This document shows positions 9,042 to 21,700 of a stretch of DNA of 64,000 bases, one piece after another (positions within the stretch are counted from its first letter, which is position 1; each line of letters starts with the position of its first letter). This DNA comes from Teredinibacter turnerae T7901 (GTDB lineage Bacteria > Pseudomonadota > Gammaproteobacteria > Pseudomonadales > Cellvibrionaceae): assembly GCF_000023025.1 (NCBI RefSeq), contig NC_012997.1, positions 2,911,125 to 2,975,124 of the forward strand, read 5' to 3'. Under the pieces are notes generated by a model. The model was not told the DNA's origin. It searched no databases and worked only from the letters and a program-made list of their open reading frames with translations. Position numbers and translations under genes: made by a program.

Positions 9042-9827
9042 CTAATTATCCACATTTTTGGAGAGGTTTTTCATCTTTTCGTCGGTATGATATATGTAAT
9101 TCTGCACGGACGTGAGCATCCCGCGCAGAATATTCAACTCCATTTGATCCATACGAATACGATTAAACAGACGGCGCAACCGCGTTACCGTTTGACGAGG
9201 GTTATCCGGGTTTAAAAACTCCAGCTTAATCAGCGTGTCCTCTAGGTGGGCATAGTAGTGCTCCAATGCGCCATTGTCCGCTGGAGGCATATCCCAGTCG
9301 TCAAAATGGGGCGCCTTACCTTCCTGCGCGGTCAGTGCGGACATGCGGATCTCGTAGCAAATCACCTGCAACGCCGCTGAAATATTAAGCGCACTGTATT
9401 CCGGGTTGGACGGGATATGCACGTGGTAGTTGCACTTGTGCAGTTCCTCGTTCGTCAAACCGCGATCTTCACGACCGAACACCACTGCGACCGGGTGCTT
9501 GGCTGCCTCAAACCAACAGCGATCACCACACTCGCGCGGCGTGAGCAATGGCCAGGGAATTCGGCGTTCGCGCGCACTGGTACCGATAACCAGACCACAA
9601 TCCGATATTGCCTCGTCAAGCGTGCTGACCACCCGTGCATTTTCAAGCACATCAGTCGCCCCCGCCGCGCGCCATACGGCTTTTTCTGCGGGAAACTCTT
9701 TCGGATCGACCAATACCAGCTCAGACAACCCCATGTTTTTCATGGCTCTGGCCGCTGCCCCAATGTTACCTGGATGCGTTGTGTTGACCATCACCATTCG
9801 AATATTTGGAAATTGGGGTTCTGCCAT
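9042..9827 (-). CDS. trmJ: tRNA (cytidine/uridine-2'-O-)-methyltransferase TrmJ
   Basis: A 261-residue SPOUT methyltransferase that 2'-O-methylates position 32 of tRNAs. The family pattern is clear: NIRMVMVNTTHPGNIGAAAR at the N-terminus, VVFGREDRGLTNEEL and the knot motif HIPSNPEYSALNISAALQ. A GTG 12 bp upstream is possible, but ATG 9827 has AGGTG about 9 nt upstream and gives the usual N-terminus. The order suhB (divergent), trmJ, iscR is the classic gammaproteobacterial arrangement. Confidence 0.94.
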   Translation of the reverse strand: MAEPQFPNIRMVMVNTTHPGNIGAAARAMKNMGLSELVLVDPKEFPAEKAVWRAAGATDVLENARVVSTLDEAISDCGLVIGTSARERRIPWPLLTPRECGDRCWFEAAKHPVAVVFGREDRGLTNEELHKCNYHVHIPSNPEYSALNISAALQVICYEIRMSALTAQEGKAPHFDDWDMPPADNGALEHYYAHLEDTLIKLEFLNPDNPRQTVTRLRRLFNRIRMDQMELNILRGMLTSVQNYIYHTDEKMKNLSKNVDN

Positions 9828-9906
9828 TACTAAAATCACCTGTACTCGCGAGGGCGCGAAGTGTACCAGAGCCGGGCCTTACAGAATAGCCGCGCCACCG
9901 GCTTGC

Positions 9907-9915
9907 TGGTATAAT
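9907..9915 (+). promoter_or_regulatory. Extended -10 promoter of suhB
   Basis: TGGTATAAT (TG at 9907-9908, TATAAT at 9910-9915) is a perfect extended -10 element. It lies 62 bp before the suhB ATG, in the divergent trmJ-suhB gap. No good -35 box is seen at the usual distance, which is normal for extended -10 promoters. Confidence 0.6.
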
Positions 9916-9977
9916 CTCGCCCCGACTCATCCCCTACAGCCCCTTTTGCGGGCATGTTCTTTATCAAGAGATTTACT

Positions 9978-10781
9978 ATGGAACCCATGCTTACCGTTGC
10001 GTTGAAAGCAGCACGCAAAGCCGGCGAAATTATCGAGCAACAGTTCGAGCGGCTGGATTTAATCACCATTGAGGAAAAAGGCCGCAACGATTACGTGAGC
10101 GAAGTGGACAAGGCGTCCGAACGAGAAATTCTCTACCACCTGCAAAAAGCCTATCCGGACCACAGTTTTCTGGGCGAAGAAACTGGCAACTCCGGCGCCT
10201 TAAAGAGTGACTACGAGTGGATTATTGATCCGCTGGATGGCACCACCAACTTTTTGCACGGCATTCCTCAGTTTTCAGTTTCTATCGCCTGCAAATACAA
10301 GGGTCAGCTGGAACACGCGATCGTACTGGACCCAATCAAGCGCGAAGAATTTACCGCAAGCCGCGGCAAAGGCGCTGCGCTTAATGGTCGCCGAATTCGC
10401 GTTTCGCCACGTAAAGGTATGGATGGCGCACTTATCGGCACCGGTATTCCATTCAATGGTTTTGCGCTGGAATATATCGACGAATATTTGGGCGCGCTGC
10501 GTGAAATTGCGAGCCAGACTGCAGGGATTCGCCGCCCAGGTTCCGCCGCACTCGACTTGGCCTATGTCGCAGCCGGTCGCTTTGACGGCTTCTGGGAGAT
10601 GAACTTAAAGCCATGGGATATGGCCGCAGGTATTTTGCTCGTGCGTGAAGCCGGCGGTATGTTGAGTGGGTTCAAAGGCGACAGCGATTACCTGAGCACA
10701 GGTCATGTGGTGGCAGCGACACCAAAAGTGTTTAAACCGCTGCTGCAAATTGTCGGCAAACACATGAGCAAAGTTTACTAG
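9978..10781 (+). CDS. suhB: Inositol-1-monophosphatase family protein SuhB
   Basis: A 267-residue Mg-dependent phosphatase; the E. coli homologue also acts with NusA/NusG in rRNA antitermination. Metal-binding motifs are complete: FLGEETG, IDPLDGTTNFLHGIP and the C-terminal WDMAAGILLVREAGG. The ATG at 9978 is chosen over one at 9954 because AAGAG lies 7 nt upstream and the resulting MEPMLTVALKAARKAGE matches the usual SuhB N-terminus. Length equals the E. coli protein. Confidence 0.95.
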   Translation: MEPMLTVALKAARKAGEIIEQQFERLDLITIEEKGRNDYVSEVDKASEREILYHLQKAYPDHSFLGEETGNSGALKSDYEWIIDPLDGTTNFLHGIPQFSVSIACKYKGQLEHAIVLDPIKREEFTASRGKGAALNGRRIRVSPRKGMDGALIGTGIPFNGFALEYIDEYLGALREIASQTAGIRRPGSAALDLAYVAAGRFDGFWEMNLKPWDMAAGILLVREAGGMLSGFKGDSDYLSTGHVVAATPKVFKPLLQIVGKHMSKVY

Positions 10782-10803
10782 GGCCAAATAGGCAAACACC
10801 CGG

Positions 10804-10823
10804 GCGCAACCTAAGGGTTGCGC
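10804..10823. terminator. Hairpin between suhB and the histidine kinase
   Basis: A perfect 8-bp stem GCGCAACC / GGTTGCGC with a 4-nt loop lies 22 bp after the suhB stop and 61 bp beyond the end of the convergent kinase gene. Only a short T4 run follows further on, so it is a probable but weak bidirectional terminator. Confidence 0.5.
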
Positions 10824-10883
10824 ACTCGCCCATCCCTTTTACTCGCCCTCGCCATTGTTAGATCGCTCTTGCCTATACAGCTC

Positions 10884-12959
10884 TTAGTTATTTAGGCTTT
10901 GCATGTTTTCCTGCATCAGTAAATCATTAAAAACATTTACCAACTGGCTGAGATTCAACGGCTTCGTCAAATAGTAATCAAAGCCGGATTCCTTCCCTCG
11001 CTCGATATCTTTCACCAGCGCATTCGCGGTGAGAGCTATCACCGGAATGGCTTCAGTGATTGGGTCCTGCTTGAGCACGGCCAAGGTTTCAAAACCATCC
11101 ATGCCGGGCAGGTTGATATCCATAACAATGAGGTCAGGCTGTAATTTACGCGCAAGATAAATGCCGCGTATGGGCTCTGCCGCAATTTCCAGGCGCAGAT
11201 TGGGGTAGCGCACCAGGAATTGTTTCATCAAGCGCTGGTTGGGCGGGTTATCCTCCACGTACAGAATGGTCCGTTCGCCCTCCACTTCAAGCGCTGGAAT
11301 TGCGCCTGCCGACATATCTTCACGCCGGCGATCATCGGCAAACTGTTCAATCGGCTGACCCAGGTACACCGGCATATCCACCCAGAATTCGCTGCCGACA
11401 TTTTCTTTGCTGCTAAATCCAATCAAACCACCCATTTGCTCAACCAACTGTTTGGTGATGACCAAACCTACCCCACTGCCCTCAATGCTGCTGGCCTCGT
11501 TGCCGAGCCGGTTGAACGGCTGGTACATTTGCTTTTGCAGATGCTCAGCAATACCACGGCCGGAGTCCTTTACGGTCACCCGCAAAAATGCCTCTTCTAA
11601 CCGCGCGCAACCGACGTGCACCGAACCGCCATCCACGTTGTATTTGATCGCATTACTCAACAAATTCAAGAAAACCTGCTTGAGGCGTACAGCATCAGCG
11701 ACAACGTCCACATCGCTTTCATCGCAGGCGGGCTCCAGAGTTACCGAAATACCGCGCATTTCCGCTTGCGACTGGAGGGACGAAACGGCTTCCGCCAACA
11801 AACGTGCGGGGGTTACGGGTTCCAGCGAAAACCCCATGCGGCGAGATTCAATTTTCGCCAGATCCAGCACATCACCCACGAGCTGCAAAAGATGCTCACC
11901 TGCGCGGCGGATCTCGGCAATATTGGCTCGTTGTTCCGGCAACAGGGATTTATCCGCATCGCACAGCTGGGCAAAACCAAGAATAGAATTAAGCGGCGTG
12001 CGTAATTCATGGCTCATACTGGAAAGAAAGTCCGATTTCGCCCGATTGGCTTCCTCCGCCACCTCTTTCGCCTTGAGCACGCGCTCTTCCGCCAGTTTAA
12101 TCTCGGTCACATCCATGTTGGTACCGGACATACGTGTAGGTTTACCCGCTTCGTCGTAGGTCATCTGGCCGCGCGCGCGTATCCACCGCCAGTGTTCGTC
12201 TTTGCCCCGAATCCGATACTCCACATCAAACGGCACCCGATTTTGGACATGCTCCTGCAAGGTGTGGTCAAACTCTTTGAGGTCATCCGGATGCATACGC
12301 TTGCGCCATGCGGACATTCGGTCCATGCCCTGGTTGACGATATCGTCGTGTTCGGTGAAGCCCAGATGTTCCCAGCAGCGATTGGAGAAATGGAAACCAC
12401 CGTGGGCAGACGACCACTCCCAAATACCATCATTAGAGGATTGAATAATCCGTGCGTGCCGCGCCTCACTGATCAACAGCGCCTGTTCAGTCTGCTTTAG
12501 CTTGGTGACATCGAACACGATGCCCGACATATATACAACGCGCCCTTTCGCATTGCGTTCCGCATCCACGCGTGCTTCAGCCCAAATATGCCCGCCTTTC
12601 TTTTTTCGGATGCGAAATACAATCTCGCCCGGCCCAGAGCTGCGCAAGTGGGCAAAAATGTTCGACATCAACTTCTTTTGATCATCCGGATGCACGTATT
12701 CGATAAACTTATCTGGATTGGAAATGAATTCCATGTCTGCATCCGAGTAGCCGAGGTGACTCCAGAAACCACCATTCCAAGCCATTTTAGAGTTGGGCAA
12801 ATCCCAATCCAGGAACGCGTAACCGCGGCTGCCGCGAAAAATACGCTCGTAGGTAGAGACAGATCGTTCCAGCGCCTGCAGTTTCGCCAAAGTATCGCCA
12901 TGCATGCTCACATCAAGCCCAGGCGCCGCCGCAGCGGGTTTTCGCTTTTTAAACCACAC
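10884..12959 (-). CDS. Cytoplasmic hybrid sensor histidine kinase with two PAS domains
   Basis: About 691 residues without signal peptide or membrane segment. Order of domains: two PAS/PAC modules (roughly 40-160 and 165-290; both contain HPDD and WR/WAEAR-type PAC motifs), HisKA with the phospho-accepting His in FLSSMSHELRTPLNSILGF, an HATPase_c domain with NLLSNAIKYN and SGVGLVITKQLVEQMGG, and a C-terminal receiver with the phospho-Asp in LIVMDINLPGMDG and Lys in YYLTKPL. The GTG at 12959 is preferred weakly (GGGA upstream); a TTG lies two codons earlier. It stands alone, so its output partner is unknown. Confidence 0.88.
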   Translation of the reverse strand: MWFKKRKPAAAAPGLDVSMHGDTLAKLQALERSVSTYERIFRGSRGYAFLDWDLPNSKMAWNGGFWSHLGYSDADMEFISNPDKFIEYVHPDDQKKLMSNIFAHLRSSGPGEIVFRIRKKKGGHIWAEARVDAERNAKGRVVYMSGIVFDVTKLKQTEQALLISEARHARIIQSSNDGIWEWSSAHGGFHFSNRCWEHLGFTEHDDIVNQGMDRMSAWRKRMHPDDLKEFDHTLQEHVQNRVPFDVEYRIRGKDEHWRWIRARGQMTYDEAGKPTRMSGTNMDVTEIKLAEERVLKAKEVAEEANRAKSDFLSSMSHELRTPLNSILGFAQLCDADKSLLPEQRANIAEIRRAGEHLLQLVGDVLDLAKIESRRMGFSLEPVTPARLLAEAVSSLQSQAEMRGISVTLEPACDESDVDVVADAVRLKQVFLNLLSNAIKYNVDGGSVHVGCARLEEAFLRVTVKDSGRGIAEHLQKQMYQPFNRLGNEASSIEGSGVGLVITKQLVEQMGGLIGFSSKENVGSEFWVDMPVYLGQPIEQFADDRRREDMSAGAIPALEVEGERTILYVEDNPPNQRLMKQFLVRYPNLRLEIAAEPIRGIYLARKLQPDLIVMDINLPGMDGFETLAVLKQDPITEAIPVIALTANALVKDIERGKESGFDYYLTKPLNLSQLVNVFNDLLMQENMQSLNN

Positions 12960-13182
12960 AGTCAATTCCCGAGTTTGCTTTCCACGTTATACACCCGCTT
13001 GCCGCACCTGCGATCAGCCAGATTCAGCACCCAAGCGACTCCAACTCCGTGTACACCGTCCAGTGCAAGACGATATCGAATTACACACTAATAGACTATT
13101 TATATCTATGCGCGCCAGTGCAAATTCATAGCACCTATACTCAACGTGATAGTTGACAGGGCTGTTGCCCCTGGAGGTACCT

Positions 13183-13386
13183 ATGACCACACCACTCACC
13201 AGTATCGCTGCAGCCACGAAAGATAACATCGCCTCCTGGTTTATTCTGCTCGGTGACGCCGCTACGTCTGAACGCAGCCACGGCATGCAATCTTACAAGC
13301 TCGACCTCTCGACGACAAAGTTGCCGCCAAAATCGGGCACTCGCCCTCGCACGAATTGCGAGCATAAAAAAAGCGGGGCGCGCTAA
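13183..13386 (+). CDS. Small hypothetical protein running into a terminator
   Basis: A 67-residue frame starts at ATG 13183 with a strong ribosome-binding site (GGAGG, 5 nt spacing). The product is polar, has one short hydrophobic stretch (NIASWFILLG) and a basic tail; no family is recognised. Its last codons and TAA stop lie inside the stem-loop at 13369-13402. The strong start signal supports a real gene or leader; the lack of recognisable similarity argues for caution. Confidence 0.4.
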   Translation: MTTPLTSIAAATKDNIASWFILLGDAATSERSHGMQSYKLDLSTTKLPPKSGTRPRTNCEHKKSGAR

Positions 13387-13402
13387 CACTCGCCCCGCTT
13401 TT
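13369..13402. terminator. Strong bidirectional intrinsic terminator
   Basis: AAAAGCGGGGCG at 13369-13380 pairs perfectly with CGCCCCGCTTTT at 13391-13402 around a 10-nt loop. A T-run follows on both strands. It sits between the convergent small frame at 13183 and the end of secF, and should stop transcription from both. Confidence 0.9.
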
Positions 13403-13422
13403 AATAGCCATGACCGTCTCGA

Positions 13423-14349
13423 CTACGGCATCATCGATTCCTGATCCTCGCCTTCCTTCTCGATAACAATCAAATCGTCTTTCGATATGTTCATAGCCAA
13501 CATGATATTCGCCGCGACATAGATGGAAGAATAGGTACCGATACCAATACCAATCAACAGCGCCAGCGCAAAGTTATGGATCAGCTCCCCCCCAAAAATA
13601 AACAACGCCACTAATACCAGCATAGTGGTACCGGACGTAATCAGCGTACGGTCAAGCGTTTGGGTTAGAGAAATATTCACCACTTCAATGGGTTCAGCCT
13701 TGCGTATTTTGCGAAAGTTTTCGCGAATACGGTCAGAGACAACGATGGTGTCGTTCAACGAGTAACCAATAACAGCAAGTACCGAGGCAAGCACCGTGAG
13801 ATCGAAATCCAACTGAAACAAAGAAAACATGCCCAGCACAATCAAAACATCGTGAGCGAGGGCAACAACAGCACCTACCGAAAACTTAAACTGGAAGCGC
13901 AGTGCAACATAAGCCATAACTACGGCCAACGCGAACAACATACCCAGGGCGCCGTCGTTGGCAAACTCCTCACCAATTTGTGAGCCCACATATTCAATTC
14001 GCTTGAGCTGTGCAGGCTCTTCGCCCCCATACGCCTGAATCAGCTGGGTTGCAACTGAGTCGCCAATTTTTTCGCCATCACTTTGAATCCGAATAACAAC
14101 GTCTTCATCGCTGCCAAAATTCGCTACCACTGCATTGGCATAACCCATTTCCCCCAGTTCATCGCGCACCTTACCCAGGTCGGCAGACTGCGGATAGTGC
14201 AACTCAATCAGTGTGCCACCGGTAAAATCTAAACCGAAAGCCAGGCCTTTAACCAGCAAGCTGCCAATAGAGATCAGCACCAGCGCAATCGAGAAAGCAG
14301 CCGCGAGCTTGCGCCGCCCCATAAAATTGATAACTTTATCTTCGTTCAT
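13423..14349 (-). CDS. secF: Protein translocase subunit SecF
   Basis: A 308-residue RND-like membrane protein that, with SecD, uses the proton gradient to pull preproteins through SecYEG. Features: an N-terminal membrane segment, a periplasmic domain, then five C-terminal helices with LAVIGYSLNDTIVVSDRIREN and TSGTTMLVLVALFIFGG. The ATG at 14349 is chosen because CGGAG lies 8 nt upstream; an in-frame GTG at 14385 overlapping the secD end lacks this. The gene follows secD closely. Confidence 0.95.
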   Translation of the reverse strand: MNEDKVINFMGRRKLAAAFSIALVLISIGSLLVKGLAFGLDFTGGTLIELHYPQSADLGKVRDELGEMGYANAVVANFGSDEDVVIRIQSDGEKIGDSVATQLIQAYGGEEPAQLKRIEYVGSQIGEEFANDGALGMLFALAVVMAYVALRFQFKFSVGAVVALAHDVLIVLGMFSLFQLDFDLTVLASVLAVIGYSLNDTIVVSDRIRENFRKIRKAEPIEVVNISLTQTLDRTLITSGTTMLVLVALFIFGGELIHNFALALLIGIGIGTYSSIYVAANIMLAMNISKDDLIVIEKEGEDQESMMP

Positions 14350-14375
14350 TTTTTTGCTCCGATTCGACAGCGCTG

Positions 14376-16241
14376 TTAAATCCACAATTTATTGATTTTA
14401 CGACCGCCGTAAATCAAGTTAATGATCGCCCGCGTCACCATAACGGCTGTGAACATGGAGGTCACAATACCGATGGCCAAAGTTACGGCGAAACCTTTCA
14501 CCGAACCGGAGCCAATGGCATAAAGAATAATGGCCACAATAAACGTAGTGAGGTTGGCGTCGAGGATAGTCTCAAATGCACGCTCAAACCCCGCTTTAAT
14601 GGCCGACTGCGCGGGCATGCCATCTCGAAGCTCCTCGCGAATCCGCGAGAAGATCAGCACGTTGGCGTCCACCGCCATACCCACCGTCAATACGATACCG
14701 GCAATACCCGGCAAGGTCAGGGTCGCACCGAAAATCGACATCACCGCCACTAACAGTACCAGGTTGGTTCCCAACGCAATATTCGCGGCAAGGCCAAAAA
14801 CCCGGTAGTAGAACAACATAAATACCAATACCAGACCGAGACCAATCTGCACTGATTTAATGCCTAAGCCAATATTTTCCGCACCCAGCGATGGGCCGAT
14901 GGTACGTTCTTCTACAAAGCCCATAGGTGCAGCCAGCGCACCGGCGCGTAATAACAGCGCCAATTCAGAGGCTTCCTGCGGATTATCCAAGCCGGTGATA
15001 CGGAAGTTCCTGCCGAGCGCACTTTGCACGGTCGGGAAAGAGATAATGCCCGCTTCCGGCACTTGCTCGTAGCGGGTTTGCTCTTCGCCGTTCTCGTCTT
15101 TGTATTTGGTAGACTTGGTCTTGTACTCAATAAACAGTACCGCCATACGACGACCGACGTTATGACGTGTCGCGCGGTTAATTGCCGCTCCACCCTGCCC
15201 GTCCAGGGTAATGTTTACCTGCGGCTGGCTGGTATCCTGATCAAAACCCACCTGCGCATTGGTTACGCGCTCACCGGTAATAACTGCACGCTTTTCAACC
15301 GTGTTGTCGCCGAAACGGCGCTGACTCGCTTCATCACGCCAGGGGTAACTTTCCTTTTGACTGGAGAGTGTCGATTCATTGGCTTCCAGGCGGAATTCGA
15401 GGTTTGCAGTTTTACCAATAATCGATTTGGCGCGCGCCGTGTCTTGGATGCCCGGCAGCTCGACCACAATACGATTGCGGCCCTGACGTTGCACCAGTGG
15501 CTCAGCAACACCAATTTCGTTGACCCGGTTGCGCAAGGTGGTGAGGTTCTGGGTTACTGCGTAGTCTTCTTTTTCACGCACATAGGCATCGGAAAGACGA
15601 GCGCGAACAATGAACTTGCCGGACTCTTCGGCGCGTTCGTATTGCAGTTCGGGCACGTCTGAGCGCATAAACTCAGTCAGTTTCATGCGGTCAGCATCGC
15701 TGTCCGCAACGACGGTCAGCTGGTTGTCACGCAGGGTTACGCGTGCACCGTAAATACGCTCTGAGCGGATTTGCTTCTCCAGTTGCTCCTGAATGCTCTT
15801 ATACTCTGCCGCCAGTACTTTGGGAGTATCTACTTCCAACAAGAAGTGCACACCGCCGGCCAAGTCCAAGCCCAGCTTCATTGGCCCCGCGCCCATTTCC
15901 AATAACCAGTCCGGGGTTGTCGGCGCAAGGTTCACCGCTACAACATAATCGCCGCCAAGCGCTTCTTGAATTTCCCGCTGAGCTTTCAATTGGTCGCTCT
16001 GTTGGCGCAAACGGATAAGACCGTTCAGATCGTCGTGTTCGACGCCAAAATAGGCAATATTGCCCTTGTCCAACACTGCAACAGCTTTATCCATCGCCTT
16101 TTGATCGATTTTCAAACTCGCAGACGACCCGGAAATCTGGACAGCGGGATCGGGTGCATAGATGTTGGGCAGCGCATAAATGAACCCGACACCAAGGATG
16201 ACGAGTATCAAAAGGTATTTCCAAAGCGGATAGCGGTTCAT
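14376..16241 (-). CDS. secD: Protein translocase subunit SecD
   Basis: A 621-residue membrane protein with an N-terminal helix (LILVILGVGFIYALPNIYAP), the large periplasmic P1 domain, the GLDLAGGVHFLLEVD motif, and the C-terminal membrane block containing MAVDANVLIFSRIREELRDG. It partners with SecF in late steps of Sec export. Length matches gammaproteobacterial SecD. Unusually, the preceding gene on this strand is tgt, with only 119 bp between, so the yajC gene normally found here is absent. Confidence 0.96.
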   Translation of the reverse strand: MNRYPLWKYLLILVILGVGFIYALPNIYAPDPAVQISGSSASLKIDQKAMDKAVAVLDKGNIAYFGVEHDDLNGLIRLRQQSDQLKAQREIQEALGGDYVVAVNLAPTTPDWLLEMGAGPMKLGLDLAGGVHFLLEVDTPKVLAAEYKSIQEQLEKQIRSERIYGARVTLRDNQLTVVADSDADRMKLTEFMRSDVPELQYERAEESGKFIVRARLSDAYVREKEDYAVTQNLTTLRNRVNEIGVAEPLVQRQGRNRIVVELPGIQDTARAKSIIGKTANLEFRLEANESTLSSQKESYPWRDEASQRRFGDNTVEKRAVITGERVTNAQVGFDQDTSQPQVNITLDGQGGAAINRATRHNVGRRMAVLFIEYKTKSTKYKDENGEEQTRYEQVPEAGIISFPTVQSALGRNFRITGLDNPQEASELALLLRAGALAAPMGFVEERTIGPSLGAENIGLGIKSVQIGLGLVLVFMLFYYRVFGLAANIALGTNLVLLVAVMSIFGATLTLPGIAGIVLTVGMAVDANVLIFSRIREELRDGMPAQSAIKAGFERAFETILDANLTTFIVAIILYAIGSGSVKGFAVTLAIGIVTSMFTAVMVTRAIINLIYGGRKINKLWI

Positions 16242-16360
16242 GAGTCTTTCCAGGTGGTCCTGCGTAACAGGTGAAGGATTGTTATTCTCGATATTAAAAA
16301 AATGGCGCGATTATACCCGGGTTACCCCGAGCTATCAGCAAGATTGCGCCAGTGTGTGCA

Positions 16361-18575
<2,215 letters not shown>

Positions 18576-18716
18576 AGTCAATCAATTGGAACGGATGTAA
18601 CGGGGCCGCAAGAGTAGCGGAATCGGACGGTTAATGCCAATCTGGCACCCTATTGCGGCGGTGAATCTGGTTGAGGCACGCGACTCCCGTGCGAAGCCGC
18701 GCAGTATGACTACAGT

Positions 18717-21700
18717 TTAGAGACTGTAACTAGCGCTCAACGCCACAATCTGTTTTACCGAATCTTCCATTTTGACAGTGGACAAACTAAAAGCGGCTCC
18801 CCAGCGCGGGGAGAAATTGAAAGACACACCCACGCCAACAAGTAAATCCGTTGCACTGCGCTCGTAGGTGTGAGATTGCTCCCCCAAGGTTACATCGTAT
18901 TCCTGCTGCCATGACCACAAGCCCGCACGGAAAAATACATCCGCCGTCTCATCCAGTACATACAGCGCCCGCACCCCCGCAAAAGGGCCCGCACCGTAGA
19001 CCGGGTAACGTTCTGCAATCAATGTTGAAACCTGATCCGCATCGGTCGTGACAGCCGCAACAGCAAGGTCAGCCTTACCCAAGCTTATATAACCTGCCTC
19101 CAAGTCGAGCCAGGGCTGGAGCTGATACCCCACAAACCATTGCGAGGATACAGACAAGCTGCGGCTTACACTCAGATCCGATTCCTGTGTAACTTCGTCG
19201 AGCGCTTTTTGAAAACCTGCGCGATCCCAATCGCTGTGAGCGATGGCAAGGCCGGCTTCGAAGCGGAACTTACCAGCAACGAGGCTGTTCACGTGAGTTC
19301 GCCAACTCCCGTCCTCGCCGGCGTTTGCTGTTCCACTCCAACCGAGCAGCGCCGCTAACAAGGCCCAGTACCGCCTGCGTACTAACAGCAATCCAACCAT
19401 CAGCCAAGACCACCCAAGAGCGCCACCACCGCCATGTTTTGTGACCTTCACATCGGTTTGGGTGAAAATACCGCTGAGACTTTGCTGCTGCTTGTTGTCG
19501 GTAATCGCGGTTTCATATGCGCTGGACTCCGCACGGGTGGTTACCGCGAACTGCTCGACCGAGCTGTCGCTACCCAGCACCACGGCCAGCGAAGCGTCAG
19601 CACCTGCGGCAATATCACCAAGATCACATCGCACCAAGGTTGTAAATGCCTCACAGTTGTCTGGCAGGCTAACCACCGTCATGCCGTCTGGCAGCTGTGT
19701 CCAGGTAACAACATCCTCTTGGGCCGCCATGCTCTGGTTGGTGACCGTAAAGCGGTAGTTAATCCAATAGTTCGCAGCACTTCCAGCAGCGGCACTGGCG
19801 GACAGACTCAGATCGCCGGTTGCACCCTGCACTTCGCCCTCACCCAACAAGAAGATGTCCACACGCTCCTGCGCCGGGCGATAGCTGAGAATATCGGCCA
19901 TGGTGTCGCCATTGAAATCTTCCGCTATGACAGTCGCGTCTCGCTCATAAATCACCGTATGCGTGAGTGCGTACCCGCCAGGCGAGCCAGTTGCGTAGTA
20001 GCGCTGCAGCGCGCCATTCTCGTTGTACACCAAAATATCCAACTGTTGATCGCCATTAAAATCGGCCACCGCCAATTGGCTGACACTGGCGTTACCCAGC
20101 GTCGAACTCAGCGTCATGGTATTGGTGGCAGTCACATGAATTATCGAGACCCCGGCTTCACCGGTATCGAGGCTGTGGGCGCGACCGACAATAATTTCAG
20201 CATCGCCGTCACCGTCCAGATCAGCGATGTGCAACGCCGTTATTCCCTCGATTGGCAGGCTCGTTGTCGCCGCTTTCTCGACAACTGTGTGCAAAGCAGC
20301 ACCGGGCTTGGCAAGGTTGCCGACAGCGAAATCGAAACCCACTACCATTAATTGCTCGCCAGTGGCGATAGCCAGTCGACCTGCCACATCGGCTTGACCA
20401 CTCGCGGAGACTAAACCGAAATGACGTGTAACAACCGGCAGATTAATAATTCGCGGTGCGAGATCAAATCGGCCTGCGCGATTTAAATAAAGATAAATGT
20501 TTGCGCCATTTCCGCCGAGAAGCAGGTCCGGATAACCATCACCGTTGACATCGGCAAGTTCGCCCTCTTCCGCCAGAGGCATCGCCTGATCTGACATCGC
20601 CGGCAAATAGCGACCATCACTTTGACCGTAATAAACCGCACTACCATCGCCTGCTGCGTTAATAGCGACTACATCCGCAAGGCCATCCATGTCCACATCG
20701 GCAGCTAAAAGTTTTGCGGTTTCGCCAAGGTCATCGATCTCGCCAAGCTCGGAGACCGAATTGTCGATAACCTTGTAACGCACGAGCCTGAGCGGCATAT
20801 CCCGCTGTGTTCCCACGACAAAATCGCGATTGCCACTAGCGCCATCACCGAGCCGTGCGATTGCTGTAGCACCGCTCAAACCGAATTTGATATTGCCGCG
20901 ACTGACCGCCTGTTTTCCAACACTAACGTCCGTTGCGACAGCGGCCAGAACCTTATTGGCGTCCACTTCACGCAGCTGTAATTGAACGGCGATATCCCCT
21001 TCCGCATGGGGCGTCAGTTTGAATGCATACTGGCGCAAACTACCTTCGCTCATCGCAGTAGGACACTCAAAAACTGATTCGGATACCGCAGCACAATCGC
21101 TGTCAACCGAATCAATAGACCCGCCCGCGCCTGCGAACGCCACCTCCAGTATTGCGTTTACATCCGTTCCCAACTCGTGCTGAATCGTTATAGCCAACTC
21201 CAACGGTTCATCCAACAAAGCCGGTACGCCGGCCCAGCGCGGTTCCAGAGTCAGCTGCGCAGCATCCTGAGAAATCACATCCAGCGTAAATGCTTGCTCC
21301 ACATCGAACTCACCATCGCTCGCACGCAGCACCAGATCGTAACTGCCTTCAGAATCGAAAGGCGGCGTGCCGGCCAAAATAGAATTTTCAACCTGCAACC
21401 AACTCGGACCGCCGACCAGGGTAAGAGCAACCGCGCTGTCTGGGTCGTTTACGCGCACCGGATATTGGTATTCGCTTGCCACCCGCGCAACCGTGGACTC
21501 TGGGGTAGAAACAAATATGGGAGGATCGTTTACCTCTGCAATGCTGATATAAACGGTAACCGGCGCAGAGTCCAACAGGCCATCACTTAACTGGTAAACA
21601 AATTGATCCGAACGGGCGGGCCCACCATTGTGCTGATAAGTAAAACTGCCATCGTCATTCAATTCAAACGCCGCCGCACTGGACGGTTCACTCACCAGCA

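Noticed and set aside
10884-12959. Phosphorelay partner (HPt) at the end of the histidine kinase
   Set aside because: The protein ends soon after the receiver domain with no HPt-like helical bundle.
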